Shown here piece after piece: positions 56,231 through 64,000 of a DNA stretch of 64,000 nt; position 1 is the stretch's first letter, and each line of letters begins with the position of its first letter. Under the pieces are notes generated by a model. It was given only the letters and a program-made list of their open reading frames with translations, had not been told where the DNA came from and did no database searches. A program made the position numbers and the translations under genes. Source of the DNA: Candidatus Cloacimonadota bacterium (GTDB lineage Bacteria; Muiribacteriota; UBA6191); contig JAGSHD010000007.1 of NCBI GenBank assembly GCA_023954715.1, positions 124,001-188,000 of the forward strand, in the 5' to 3' direction.

Positions 56231-56860
56231 TTACTCACTTACTTCTATTGGAGAGCCTTCTAAGTCAATTGGTTCTGTTTCTTCGCGAGTTAACTGATAA
56301 CCTGCAAAGATTTCTTCTAATTCAAGGATTTTGGATAATAAGACCTCTTGCTTCTTTTGCAAATCCTCTGTATCACTTTCTGCTTTTTCTTTGATTTCTT
56401 CTGTGAGGGCACGAGATTGTTTGATTACATTTCTGAATTGGTCTACTAAAACATTGATAGAATCTGCTACATTATGCAAAGCATCTCCAGTTCTTAGTTT
56501 AATATCAAATGATAAATTACCTTCTGAAATTTCTTTTAAGCATTTCTCTAATTTATACGAAGGGCCTGCAAATTGATGTGAATAGAATATTCCGATAATA
56601 CAAATAATTAAAAAACAAACTACTCCTAGTAAAATAATACGCCAGCCTACGATGCTAAATACAGTAACTAAAAATGAGTTCATGTCTCTTAACTCAACTA
56701 TGGTGGCTGTGTTTTTTACAACATAATCTCCAATAATATATAAATTGAAAAAAGTAATTGTTGCTACTAACAACACAATCATCATCAAGACAAAGGTAAA
56801 TTTGATTTGTAATCCTGCTTGAATAAAATAATTAGAACGAGTCGGTCGTGCCTGTGACAT
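56231..56860 (-). CDS. membrane protein with HAMP-like domain
   Basis: 209 aa. Two helices (about residues 18-45 and 75-100) enclose a short periplasmic loop; then a HAMP-like segment begins with SHQFAGPSYKLEKCLKEIS and continues EGNLSFDIKLRTGDALHNV. A charged coiled coil follows (about 140-190). There is no methylation-signalling or kinase domain. The SHxxAGPxY motif occurs in a group of short HAMP membrane proteins found near pilus or secretion genes in other Gram-negatives; a sensory or structural role in the membrane is inferred. It is divergent from the secretin operon. Confidence 0.7.
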   Translation of the reverse strand: MSQARPTRSNYFIQAGLQIKFTFVLMMIVLLVATITFFNLYIIGDYVVKNTATIVELRDMNSFLVTVFSIVGWRIILLGVVCFLIICIIGIFYSHQFAGPSYKLEKCLKEISEGNLSFDIKLRTGDALHNVADSINVLVDQFRNVIKQSRALTEEIKEKAESDTEDLQKKQEVLLSKILELEEIFAGYQLTREETEPIDLEGSPIEVSE

Positions 56861-57275
56861 TTAAAATGCTCCTTTAAAACTTTTATCTATGCTATAAGTC
56901 TTGGTAAAAAGTGATAAAACTAAATTCCAAAACAAGGTGAAAATAGGCCTAAATTTATAAAAACTTCAAAACTCTGTTGAAATCTAACCCATTATAACAA
57001 ATGCCCACTGCAAACCAAAATGTTTCAAGGCAATTTAATTCCAAGTTACACGATCTAATTTTCTTGACTAAAAAAAGTTCTTTGCAATCCAAATTAATTT
57101 TCAAATTTAACCAAATTTTTATAGGCCAAGTTTTTACTATTAGTCCCTTTTTTTGTCTATCTATGTGTAAACCCATACAAAGAATTGCCGATATTGAGGA
57201 GAAGTGAAAATACACCTTTTACTTTAAAAATGTTTGATTTTATTAGTGTAACAACTACCTAACAATGGTGAAAAA
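56861..57275. other. divergent region before the secretin operon
   Basis: 415 bp. It holds the sigma-28-like promoter at 57168-57194 and a possible sigma-70-like pair TTTACT (57218-57223), 17 bp, TATTAG (57241-57246). A 68-codon ORF at 57001-57207 has no ribosome-binding site and is not believed. Confidence 0.5.
57168..57194 (+). promoter_or_regulatory. sigma-28 (FliA)-type promoter of the secretin operon
   Basis: TAAA (57168-57171), exactly 15 bp, then GCCGATAT (57187-57194). This matches the flagellar sigma-28 consensus TAAA-N15-GCCGATAA at 11 of 12 positions. The predicted start leaves a leader of about 75 nt before the secretin ATG. Confidence 0.6.
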
Positions 57276-58967
57276 ATGAAGAAGTTTTTATATATCATGT
57301 TGCTTTTAGTAGCGATTAGCCCTCTCTTTTCGGAGGACGAACCTGCTGCTGCCGGAGATTCTATTTCCACCATTGAAGACGTCAGTACAGAATTAATTCC
57401 CTTGGATGAAAAGGGGCAGGTCTCCATTTATTTACAAGATGCACCTGTAGCGACTGTTATGAAAGGGATTGCTCAGATTGGTAACTATGACTTCGTTACT
57501 AAAGGTACAATTGATAAAACAGTGAACCTAACATTAAAAGGTAGGTCAATCCGTGAAGCTTTAGACATTATATCTGATTCAACAGAAACCCAATACCGTG
57601 TTGATGGTACAATTATCACTGTTTTTGGAGAAGGGATTAACTCTTCATTTACTAAAACTTATGAAGTTAAAAAAGGAAACGCTCTAACCATAGGTAATGT
57701 CTTAGAGCAGCTACTTGGAGCCACTTTAACAACTCAAACAGCAAGTGGTGTCAAAACCGAGGAATCCAATGCAGCCCCTGTTGCAGCTACTGATAGTAAT
57801 AAACCTCAAGCACGTATAGTCGCTGATAGATTAAATAGTCAAATTATTATTACTGCTCTACCATCACAACACAGACAAGTTGAGAAAACATGGCCAGATA
57901 TAGACGTAGGACTTAAAGTTCGTCGTTACTCTACAAAGATGTTTGAACTGAAGTTTTTAAGCCCAGAGGTTTTTATAGGAAGTATTAAATTTCTTGTCCC
58001 AGGGATTGAAGAAAGTCAAATATTTCAACTTTCTCCAAAAACAACCTCTGAATCATTAAGCTCATCTCAAAAAAGAATCATCATTCAAGAAACAAAAGAA
58101 AACCTTGAACAAATAACTACCCTTTTAGGATCAATTGATGTACCACCTAGACAAGTTGTAATAGATGTTAAAATGGTTGAGTTCACTCTTACTGGTGATG
58201 ATAAGTTTGGAGTAGATTGGAAAAGTATATTTACAAACTCTGGTAGTGCATTACCAGTTGGAGAGTTTTTCTCACCTCTTGCTAGCAGTGGCGGTGGAAG
58301 AGCAAAATTTGGATCTTTAGGTCCAGACCACCTTCAAGTTGTTCTTGATTTTATAAGTACTAGTTCTAACGCTAAAGTATTATCAAATCCTCAAGTGACT
58401 GCACTAGATGGTAAACAAGCTAAAATTACTGTTGCAGATAAAATACCTTACAGAACCTCTAGCATATCTAACGGAATCATTACTCAAAAAGTAGAATTCA
58501 AAGATGCTGGAATCACTTTAGATGTAACTCCAATTATCTTTAAAAATGAGTTTGTTAATCTAAAAATAGTTCCAGCAGTCACCTCACAAATTGGTGACTT
58601 TGATGGTGTGCCAATTATCTCATCAAAAGATTTGGACACTACATTAAACGTCCGTAACAACCACACAGTTGTAATGGGTGGACTTATTTCTCACGAAAAG
58701 TCTGAAGAAGTTAAAGCAATCCCTTTCTTAGGTAAATTACCAGGTTTTGGAAAGTTGTTTCAATCAAGCTCTAATACGAGTAAATCAAAAGAACTTATAT
58801 TTTTAATAACGCCTAAGATATACAGTGAGTTTTCTTCTCACCCTCATAATAAAATGAAGTATAAATTCCAAAAAAATGGAAGCGTTAAACCTACAGGATA
58901 TACCTTTGTAGATGAAAAAACTCAAAAAGACCAACTTGCTGAGTTTAAAAAACGGAGTAAATTATGA
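57276..58967 (+). CDS. secretin (type IV pilus/type II secretion outer-membrane channel)
   Basis: 563 aa; signal peptide residues 1-20. An STN-like N-domain (QVSIYLQDAPVATVMKGIAQ, LNVTLKG-type LTLKGRSIREAL) begins near residue 48. N-type ring domains follow with RIVADRLNSQIIITA. The C-terminal secretin domain shows VVIDVKMVEF, VLSNPQVTALDGKQAKI, VEFKDAGITLDVTP and VVMGGLISHEKSEE. It forms the outer-membrane multimer through which pili or proteins leave. The general look is PilQ/MshL-like. It is co-transcribed with a lipoprotein (overlap ATGA) that may be its pilotin. Two promoter candidates precede it. Confidence 0.9.
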   Translation: MKKFLYIMLLLVAISPLFSEDEPAAAGDSISTIEDVSTELIPLDEKGQVSIYLQDAPVATVMKGIAQIGNYDFVTKGTIDKTVNLTLKGRSIREALDIISDSTETQYRVDGTIITVFGEGINSSFTKTYEVKKGNALTIGNVLEQLLGATLTTQTASGVKTEESNAAPVAATDSNKPQARIVADRLNSQIIITALPSQHRQVEKTWPDIDVGLKVRRYSTKMFELKFLSPEVFIGSIKFLVPGIEESQIFQLSPKTTSESLSSSQKRIIIQETKENLEQITTLLGSIDVPPRQVVIDVKMVEFTLTGDDKFGVDWKSIFTNSGSALPVGEFFSPLASSGGGRAKFGSLGPDHLQVVLDFISTSSNAKVLSNPQVTALDGKQAKITVADKIPYRTSSISNGIITQKVEFKDAGITLDVTPIIFKNEFVNLKIVPAVTSQIGDFDGVPIISSKDLDTTLNVRNNHTVVMGGLISHEKSEEVKAIPFLGKLPGFGKLFQSSSNTSKSKELIFLITPKIYSEFSSHPHNKMKYKFQKNGSVKPTGYTFVDEKTQKDQLAEFKKRSKL

Positions 58968-59692
58968 AACTAGGACTTAATTTTAGTTTGTTAATCGTCA
59001 TCATATTATTTTTAGGCCTCAATGGTTGTGCTAGTTCTCCCTTCAAACCAAAATCAGATATTCAAGTAAACAGCATTAGATCATGGAGTGGTAGTGATGA
59101 AATTGCACCAGACATTGCTGGTATAAAAACAAGCAATCCATACCATGAAGCCAACATCGAGTTTTCATTAAACAATGGGGTAGGCGTAACTATCACAAAC
59201 ATAGAAATTTCTTATAGTCCTACCGATGGAGAAGACATCGTTTATGTAGATGGTGATGGGGTTCTACAAACTGGTATACCCACTCAAAACTTAAAAATGA
59301 CTCGACATTTCGATGCTGCTATTCCGTTTACAGAGTTAAGTCAGTCTGAAACAACCATACTAGTAGGTGGACTAAATACGGGTACTGGTGAACCTAGAAT
59401 TTGCTGTATCAATATCAATCTAGTGTCCCCTAAAGCCGCTAAAGCCTTATCTATAGATGGAAACTTTGAAACCCTACCGAATCTTGGCACAAATATCATT
59501 GCAACTGTAGATATTAGTGGAGTTGATGATAATGATAACCCTTTTCAGAAGTCTGCTTCTATAATCGTATCTCCAGATAGTAGTTTTTCACAAACTCAGC
59601 TAGAAAATGAAGCTTGTAAACTATGTACAGTAGGAGCTACAAATGCATTTACGGACGATACGTCTACTGGCTCTACACCTACAACATCATAG
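58964..59692 (+). CDS. lipoprotein of the secretin operon
   Basis: 242 aa; lipobox LGLNGC gives a mature N-terminus at residue 22. The mature part is beta-rich and acidic, with paired cysteines ICC and CKLC near the end, and a Thr/Ser tail. It overlaps the secretin stop by 4 bp. No family recognised; location suggests an outer-membrane partner of the secretin, comparable in place to pilotins, though larger and different in sequence. Confidence 0.65.
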   Translation: MKLGLNFSLLIVIILFLGLNGCASSPFKPKSDIQVNSIRSWSGSDEIAPDIAGIKTSNPYHEANIEFSLNNGVGVTITNIEISYSPTDGEDIVYVDGDGVLQTGIPTQNLKMTRHFDAAIPFTELSQSETTILVGGLNTGTGEPRICCININLVSPKAAKALSIDGNFETLPNLGTNIIATVDISGVDDNDNPFQKSASIIVSPDSSFSQTQLENEACKLCTVGATNAFTDDTSTGSTPTTS

Positions 59693-59785
59693 TCAAAGAC
59701 TGTAGAGGTATCTTTTCAAATCCAATTGAATTTTGAAAATAATTCTGAAGAAATCTTTTTAGCCTCCTTTTTGCATCCATCTTCA

Positions 59786-59814
59786 TTGGAATCTGTGCCT
59801 GAGTGAGATATAAT
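59786..59814 (+). promoter_or_regulatory. internal sigma-70-like promoter before gspE/pilB
   Basis: TTGGAA (59786-59791), 17-bp spacer, TATAAT (59809-59814). AAGGAA then lies before the ATG at 59854. It could express the ATPase, GspF-like and repeat protein independently of the secretin. Confidence 0.65.
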
Positions 59815-59853
59815 ATAGATTACATAATATTAATGCATTAAAAAGGAAATTGA

Positions 59854-61557
59854 ATGGACGATCAGGGCGTGCACAAACTACTTGGAGAAATCTTAATTGA
59901 AAAAGGCCTCATCAATGAACAACATTTGGATGAAGCACTGCAATTACAAGAAGAAAGCATGCGCCGTATCGGTGAAGAGCTCATCAAAATGGGCGCTGTG
60001 GATGAGCGAGACATTACCAATGCCCTCTCAGAGCAGCTAAACATCCCTATCTTTAAAATTGAAGATGTAGAAGAGTTTCCTTTAGATATCGTAGAGATTC
60101 TCACTTACACCTATGTTGAAGAAAACAAGGTCATACCTGTTGAGTTTGATAACGAAGAAAACATTCTAACCATTGTACATCACGACCCACTAAACATTTT
60201 TATTATCGATGACTTAGAGCATCGAACAGGCTATAAAATCAAGTTTTTCATTGACACAGAGTCTAATGTTAATCGAGCTTTAAAGACCTTATCTGCACTC
60301 GATACTTCTGCCATGGACAGTGTAGTTTCCGGTATGGCTAACTTAGAGGTTACTGAACGTGGAGATGACTCTGGGATCGATTTGAATGCAGCTGAGGGTC
60401 CAATTGTTACCTTAGTAAACCAGATTATATCAACAGGGGTTAAAGAAGGAGCTTCGGATATTCATATTGAGCCCTCTAAGAAAAAGCTCCGAATTCGTTA
60501 TCGTCGTAGTGGGGTATTATGTCAACTTCTGCAGATTCAAGAGATTATACATAAGTTTCAGCCGGAGTTAATATCAAGACTCAAACTAATGGCTGATATG
60601 GATATTTCAGAAAAAAGACTCCCACAAGATGGTCGTATCAAAGTATCTCTATCCAAAACCAAAACATTAGATCTACGTGTTAACACTCTGCCGACACAGG
60701 GTGGCGAGAAAATCTGTATGAGAATCTTAGACTCTAGTGGTCTATCTCTTGGTTTGGAGCAAATCGGGTTTTCAAAACACACCTTAGATATTTTTAAGCG
60801 AAATTGTACTAAGCCAAACGGTGCTATCTTAATGACTGGTCCAACAGGGTCTGGTAAAACAACTACTTTGTATTCAGCTCTAAACTTTATTAGTACCCCA
60901 GAAGTTAATATCTGTACCGTAGAAGATCCGGTAGAATATACCATTCCAGAGTATAATCAAACTCAAATTAGACATAATATTGGTTTAACCTTTGGCTCTG
61001 CGCTAAGAGCCCTTCTGAGACAGGATCCAGATATTATTCTACTCGGGGAAATGAGAGATCAAGAAACAGCTATGATCGGAATTGAAGCTGCCATGACGGG
61101 TCACCTTGTTTTTTCAACACTCCATACAAACAGTGCTGCTGGTGCTGTTGGTCGTTTGATTGAAATGGGTGTGCCAGGTTACTTAGTAGCATCTACTGTT
61201 TTATGTATTGTTGCTCAACGATTAGGTAGAGGCCTCTGCCCAGTATGTCGTAAGAAAGTTCCCCTCTTTCCAGAAGCAGCAAAATTCGCCAAAAAAGTAA
61301 AAGCAAATGTTAAATATATTTATGCTGCTGTTGGTTGCGCTAAATGTGGCGGTGGTGGATATAAAGGTCGTACAGGTATTCACGAAAGCTTAGAAAATAG
61401 TGCCGTACTCAGAAAGGCTATTGCTGATGGTTTGGATGAACACGCCATGGAGCACGAGTGTGAAAAAATTGGTTTTCTAAACCTACGCGCCGATGGATTG
61501 ATTAAAGTATTAAAAGGTACGATTGATGAAAAAGAACTCAATCGTACAACTCGATAG
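59854..61557 (+). CDS. GspE/PilB secretion ATPase
   Basis: Cytoplasmic hexameric motor for pilus assembly or type II secretion, 567 aa. An N-terminal MshEN/N1E domain (LLGEILIEKGLINEQHLDEAL) is followed by the ATPase core: EGASDIHIEP, Walker A GPTGSGKTTT near residue 329, Asp box VEDPVEY, Walker B DPDIILLGEMRD near 391 and His box GHLVFSTLHTN. The zinc-binding CPVC...CAKC insert (about 462-498) is complete. Ends 9 bp before the GspF-like gene. Between GspE and PilB I cannot decide. Confidence 0.93.
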   Translation: MDDQGVHKLLGEILIEKGLINEQHLDEALQLQEESMRRIGEELIKMGAVDERDITNALSEQLNIPIFKIEDVEEFPLDIVEILTYTYVEENKVIPVEFDNEENILTIVHHDPLNIFIIDDLEHRTGYKIKFFIDTESNVNRALKTLSALDTSAMDSVVSGMANLEVTERGDDSGIDLNAAEGPIVTLVNQIISTGVKEGASDIHIEPSKKKLRIRYRRSGVLCQLLQIQEIIHKFQPELISRLKLMADMDISEKRLPQDGRIKVSLSKTKTLDLRVNTLPTQGGEKICMRILDSSGLSLGLEQIGFSKHTLDIFKRNCTKPNGAILMTGPTGSGKTTTLYSALNFISTPEVNICTVEDPVEYTIPEYNQTQIRHNIGLTFGSALRALLRQDPDIILLGEMRDQETAMIGIEAAMTGHLVFSTLHTNSAAGAVGRLIEMGVPGYLVASTVLCIVAQRLGRGLCPVCRKKVPLFPEAAKFAKKVKANVKYIYAAVGCAKCGGGGYKGRTGIHESLENSAVLRKAIADGLDEHAMEHECEKIGFLNLRADGLIKVLKGTIDEKELNRTTR

Positions 61558-61566
61558 GAAGTATAT

Positions 61567-62616
61567 ATGTTTGGTGGAGTCCCACAAGAAAGCCTGATGT
61601 CTTTTTATACAACATTAGCTATCGCACTAAATGCCGGTGCCCCGTTAATGCAATGTTTAACAGCCTATCAAGAACAAAATGACAATAAAAACTTTGAAGC
61701 TGTCTTAAACTCAATTATTAAGGATGTAGGTTCTGGAAAACCCTTCTCTGAGGCTCTACAGAAATTTCCAAAAGTATTTCCAAATGATTTTCAATCTCTA
61801 GTTGCTGCAGGAGAGATTTCTGGGCAAATGGATACTCTCTTAGTGGAATATGTAGAGTTTGCTGAAGGACAAGCGAAACTACAAGCAAAATTTAAAGGTG
61901 CTATGGCTTACCCAGCCGTAATGGCTTTGATTGCTGTTGGGGTAACCATCATGTTAACCCAGGTTATTTTCCCAAAATTTATTTTATCTCTAAACCTTAA
62001 AGAAGAAAATATGCCTGCTATTACACTTTATGTGTCTAAGTTTTCTGATTTTTGTGCCAACAACTATATTGGCATCTTCTTTGCGTTTATCGCATTAGGA
62101 GCAGCCTTTTGGTATGTCACCCAAAAAACAGATAAAGGAGCGGATGCATGGGATGCTATTTTGTTTAATAGCCCCGTGATTGGGGATCTACTAAAAAAGT
62201 ACTTTGTTTCTCGTATGGTTCACACTCTTGCTTCTCAGTTAAGAGGGGGCGTTCCTGGTATGCAAGCACTTCAAATTTGTTTTAATTCCATTGAAAATCG
62301 CCAGTTTGGTAAATTAATTGTAGATATTATGGAGTCTATTAAAGGTGGAGGTAGTTATACCGATGGATTAAGAAAGAACACACACATAATTCCTCCTATT
62401 GTTATATTAATGTTCACCATTGGGGAAGAAACTGGATCCATGGAAACCGTTTTAGAAAAAATCGGTACTTACTATGATGATCAAGTTGCTGTTGCTGTAG
62501 ATGCTGTTATCGGGCTTATCGAACCACTTATGATTGTGGTCATGGGTGGTATTGTAACTACACTAGCACTCTCAATGTTTCTTCCAATGTTCGATATGGG
62601 GAAAAATATTGGATAG
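61567..62616 (+). CDS. GspF/PilC inner-membrane platform protein
   Basis: 349 aa, shorter than the usual 400 because it begins directly at the first T2SSF domain (MSFYTTLAIALNAGAPLMQCL). The short N-terminal cytoplasmic extension seen in most homologues is missing. Two T2SSF domains: residues about 10-135, with FPNDFQSLVAAGEISGQMD, and about 215-340, with FTIGEETGSMETVLEKIGTYYDDQV. Three hydrophobic helices lie near 115-140, 165-185 and 318-340. It anchors the motor in the inner membrane. Next gene starts 2 bp after its stop. Confidence 0.9.
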   Translation: MFGGVPQESLMSFYTTLAIALNAGAPLMQCLTAYQEQNDNKNFEAVLNSIIKDVGSGKPFSEALQKFPKVFPNDFQSLVAAGEISGQMDTLLVEYVEFAEGQAKLQAKFKGAMAYPAVMALIAVGVTIMLTQVIFPKFILSLNLKEENMPAITLYVSKFSDFCANNYIGIFFAFIALGAAFWYVTQKTDKGADAWDAILFNSPVIGDLLKKYFVSRMVHTLASQLRGGVPGMQALQICFNSIENRQFGKLIVDIMESIKGGGSYTDGLRKNTHIIPPIVILMFTIGEETGSMETVLEKIGTYYDDQVAVAVDAVIGLIEPLMIVVMGGIVTTLALSMFLPMFDMGKNIG

Positions 62617-62618
62617 TC

Positions 62619-64000
62619 ATGACTTTAGACAAAATAATCTTAAAGACTCTATTATTTGTAACTCTTATTACAAATTCTGTATTTTCTAATGAATTAAGCC
62701 AAATGGAGCCTTTGCTCGAAAAGCTTTTTAATATTTTGGACGTAAGAAACCAAGAAATCTTGTCTATTGAACAAAATATTACCCATAATCGATCAGATCT
62801 TGAAAAAAAGGCCTTGATTCGTATTCTGAAACAAAAAGTTAGAGACTTTATCGTTAAGGACAAACAAATCGTTGGAGCATTAGATCAGATTAAGTCCTCT
62901 AAAAATGAAGAGCATCGCTTTTTATATAAAAAATCTCTAGATCGTCTAGACTCTTATCGCTCAAATATTAATCAAATTCAAGAGCTCTACTTTAGAAAAC
63001 CCACTCTCATCTCCCCTGAAGTCAAAGTTTCTACGGGTAAAAATAATTTTGAAAACTTCTTGACTACTTGGGAAGGTAAGTCTACTAAAAGAGATTATAG
63101 TAAACGAGTTACTAGAGCTACAATTCCCTTAGAACAAAAGAAATACTTTGATCATCAAGCGGATCAAAATAAAATGCAAAAAAGCCAACAAGCGAATTAC
63201 GGTAAGTTTCTCAAAGAACTCACTGTTGATAATTCTATTAAAAAGAAAACCCTCGTTGCCAAAAAAGACCTTTCTAACTTGGATAAATTTCATAAGCAAT
63301 TAAAAGCTGAAAAGCCAACTGCTGTTAAAAGAATGAGTAAAGATCAAAGCTTTTCTGGTTTCTTCAATAATCTTGAGCAAAATGTTCAAACACAACAAGC
63401 AAGAAAGCCAACTCGCTCTATCAAAAATGGTAGTGTCAGTCCTTTTCAAGTACCAAAAGACTATGAAAAACAGCTTAGGACGCCTACCCCTAAAGTTAGT
63501 CCTATGGTTCGGTTAATGGAGGATTTGGATCGATTAAAAGTTAAGCAAAGATCCAAAAGCAAGTTTCACCAAGACACTAAAAGTGAGCAATCATTTCAAG
63601 GCTTCATGTCTCAACTAGAACTATCAAACAAACAATCACAATCAAAACCTAAGGCTAAAGGCAGTTTTCAGGATCTACTTGCCATGGGGTCAAAGACTAA
63701 AACACAACCAGAGGTCATCCAAAAAAAGTCTAGCTTTGCTGACCTTCAACAAGCTTTAGTTGATCCAAAAAAAGTAACAGACAAAAGAGTTGAAGTAAAG
63801 CAGGTACAAGTTGTTGGTAAAAAACAACAGTTCAACCAATATTTGGCTGCTATTCCTGAAGTAAACCACCAAGCTACTCCTGTCCCACGGCCTCTACCAC
63901 AGCAGCCAACAACAAATAGGTTTCAAGTTATATTAAATAATTTAAGACATGATAACGGTACATCTTTGAACAAAGCTCATATTGTTGTAAGTCCTGTCGA
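62619..64000 (+). CDS. exported protein with about ten short hydrophobic repeat motifs (cut by window end)
   Basis: Open from ATG 62619 to the window edge, 460 codons visible. Signal peptide about residues 1-23. A helical, charged region follows (about 30-125). From residue 144 on, basic, probably disordered sequence carries a recurring motif: aromatic-xx-hydrophobic pair-xx-hydrophobic. Examples are FENFLTTW (144), YGKFLKEL (194), LDKFHKQL (221), FSGFFNNL (245), MVRLMEDL (296), FQGFMSQL (326), FQDLLAMG (350), FADLQQAL (373), FNQYLAAI (405) and FQVILNNL (435). Such spaced motifs in a flexible chain are typical of multivalent docking or scaffold proteins. It follows GspF by 2 bp, so it belongs to the secretin machine. 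No known family. Confidence 0.6.
   Translation, partial: MTLDKIILKTLLFVTLITNSVFSNELSQMEPLLEKLFNILDVRNQEILSIEQNITHNRSDLEKKALIRILKQKVRDFIVKDKQIVGALDQIKSSKNEEHRFLYKKSLDRLDSYRSNINQIQELYFRKPTLISPEVKVSTGKNNFENFLTTWEGKSTKRDYSKRVTRATIPLEQKKYFDHQADQNKMQKSQQANYGKFLKELTVDNSIKKKTLVAKKDLSNLDKFHKQLKAEKPTAVKRMSKDQSFSGFFNNLEQNVQTQQARKPTRSIKNGSVSPFQVPKDYEKQLRTPTPKVSPMVRLMEDLDRLKVKQRSKSKFHQDTKSEQSFQGFMSQLELSNKQSQSKPKAKGSFQDLLAMGSKTKTQPEVIQKKSSFADLQQALVDPKKVTDKRVEVKQVQVVGKKQQFNQYLAAIPEVNHQATPVPRPLPQQPTTNRFQVILNNLRHDNGTSLNKAHIVVSPV

Noticed and set aside
57001-57207. 68-codon ORF upstream of the secretin gene
   Set aside because: No ribosome-binding site, low-complexity composition, and it overlaps the sigma-28-like promoter.

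Overview
This AT-rich window comes from a motile, diderm (LPS-bearing) bacterium. It encodes a Kdo transferase (waaA), a secretin, several lipobox lipoproteins and a beta-barrel-like protein, which require an outer membrane. It also encodes flagellar rod proteins, FliW/CsrA and chemotaxis accessory proteins. Gene content does not fix the phylum. Deep-branching diderm lineages such as marine Margulisbacteria-type groups are possible, but this is a guess.

Layout. 1-3.2 kb (minus): chemotaxis accessory operon (two CheD-family genes, two single-domain response regulators, HDOD, CheX). 3.5-6.3 kb (plus): hypothetical gene, waaA and a glycosyltransferase. 6.3-8.4 kb (minus): LysM protein and a LysM cell-wall amidase. 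8.5-15.4 kb: rpmB, an M28 peptidase, a polytopic membrane glycosyltransferase-like protein, thiT with an unusual structured leader, and pnp-rpsO. 15.5-17.7 kb: DUF501-flgF-flgG behind a sigma-28-like promoter. 18-28.3 kb: Gly-rich lipoprotein, RumA-type RNA methyltransferase, cmk-rpsA (S1 with eight S1 repeats), a tesA-ybbA-ybbP-like operon and a small Cys protein. 28.4-33.1 kb (minus): an orphan PduT/PduS pair, ferritin, rsmG, tRNA-Pro and two tRNA-Gly, and a phosphoesterase. 33.5-35.5 kb: propeller lipoprotein-fliW-csrA. 35.5-41.3 kb: coiled-coil protein, FecR-domain protein with a beta-barrel protein, two small membrane proteins, an imperfect direct repeat, methylmalonyl-CoA epimerase and a cupin. 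41.9-43 kb: HPF-like protein and tRNA-Val-Asp-Phe-Cys. 43-55.3 kb: one giant 4082-residue secreted, calcium-binding repeat protein with a CFI-box C-terminus. 55.6-64 kb: coaE, a HAMP protein, and a type IV pilus/type II secretion-like operon (secretin, lipoprotein, GspE/PilB, GspF/PilC) ending in an exported protein with about ten copies of a short hydrophobic motif.

How they fit. Three envelope programmes recur: flagellar control (Che accessories, FlgF/G, FliW-CsrA), a secretin-based export or pilus machine, and large surface proteins. Two sigma-28-like promoters, one before flgFG and one before the secretin operon, suggest that flagellar and secretin genes may be switched on together. The most novel items are the repeat-motif protein at the right edge, the orphan PduS/PduT pair, the giant CFI-box protein, the catalytically dead CheD paralogue and the pseudoknot-like leader of thiT.
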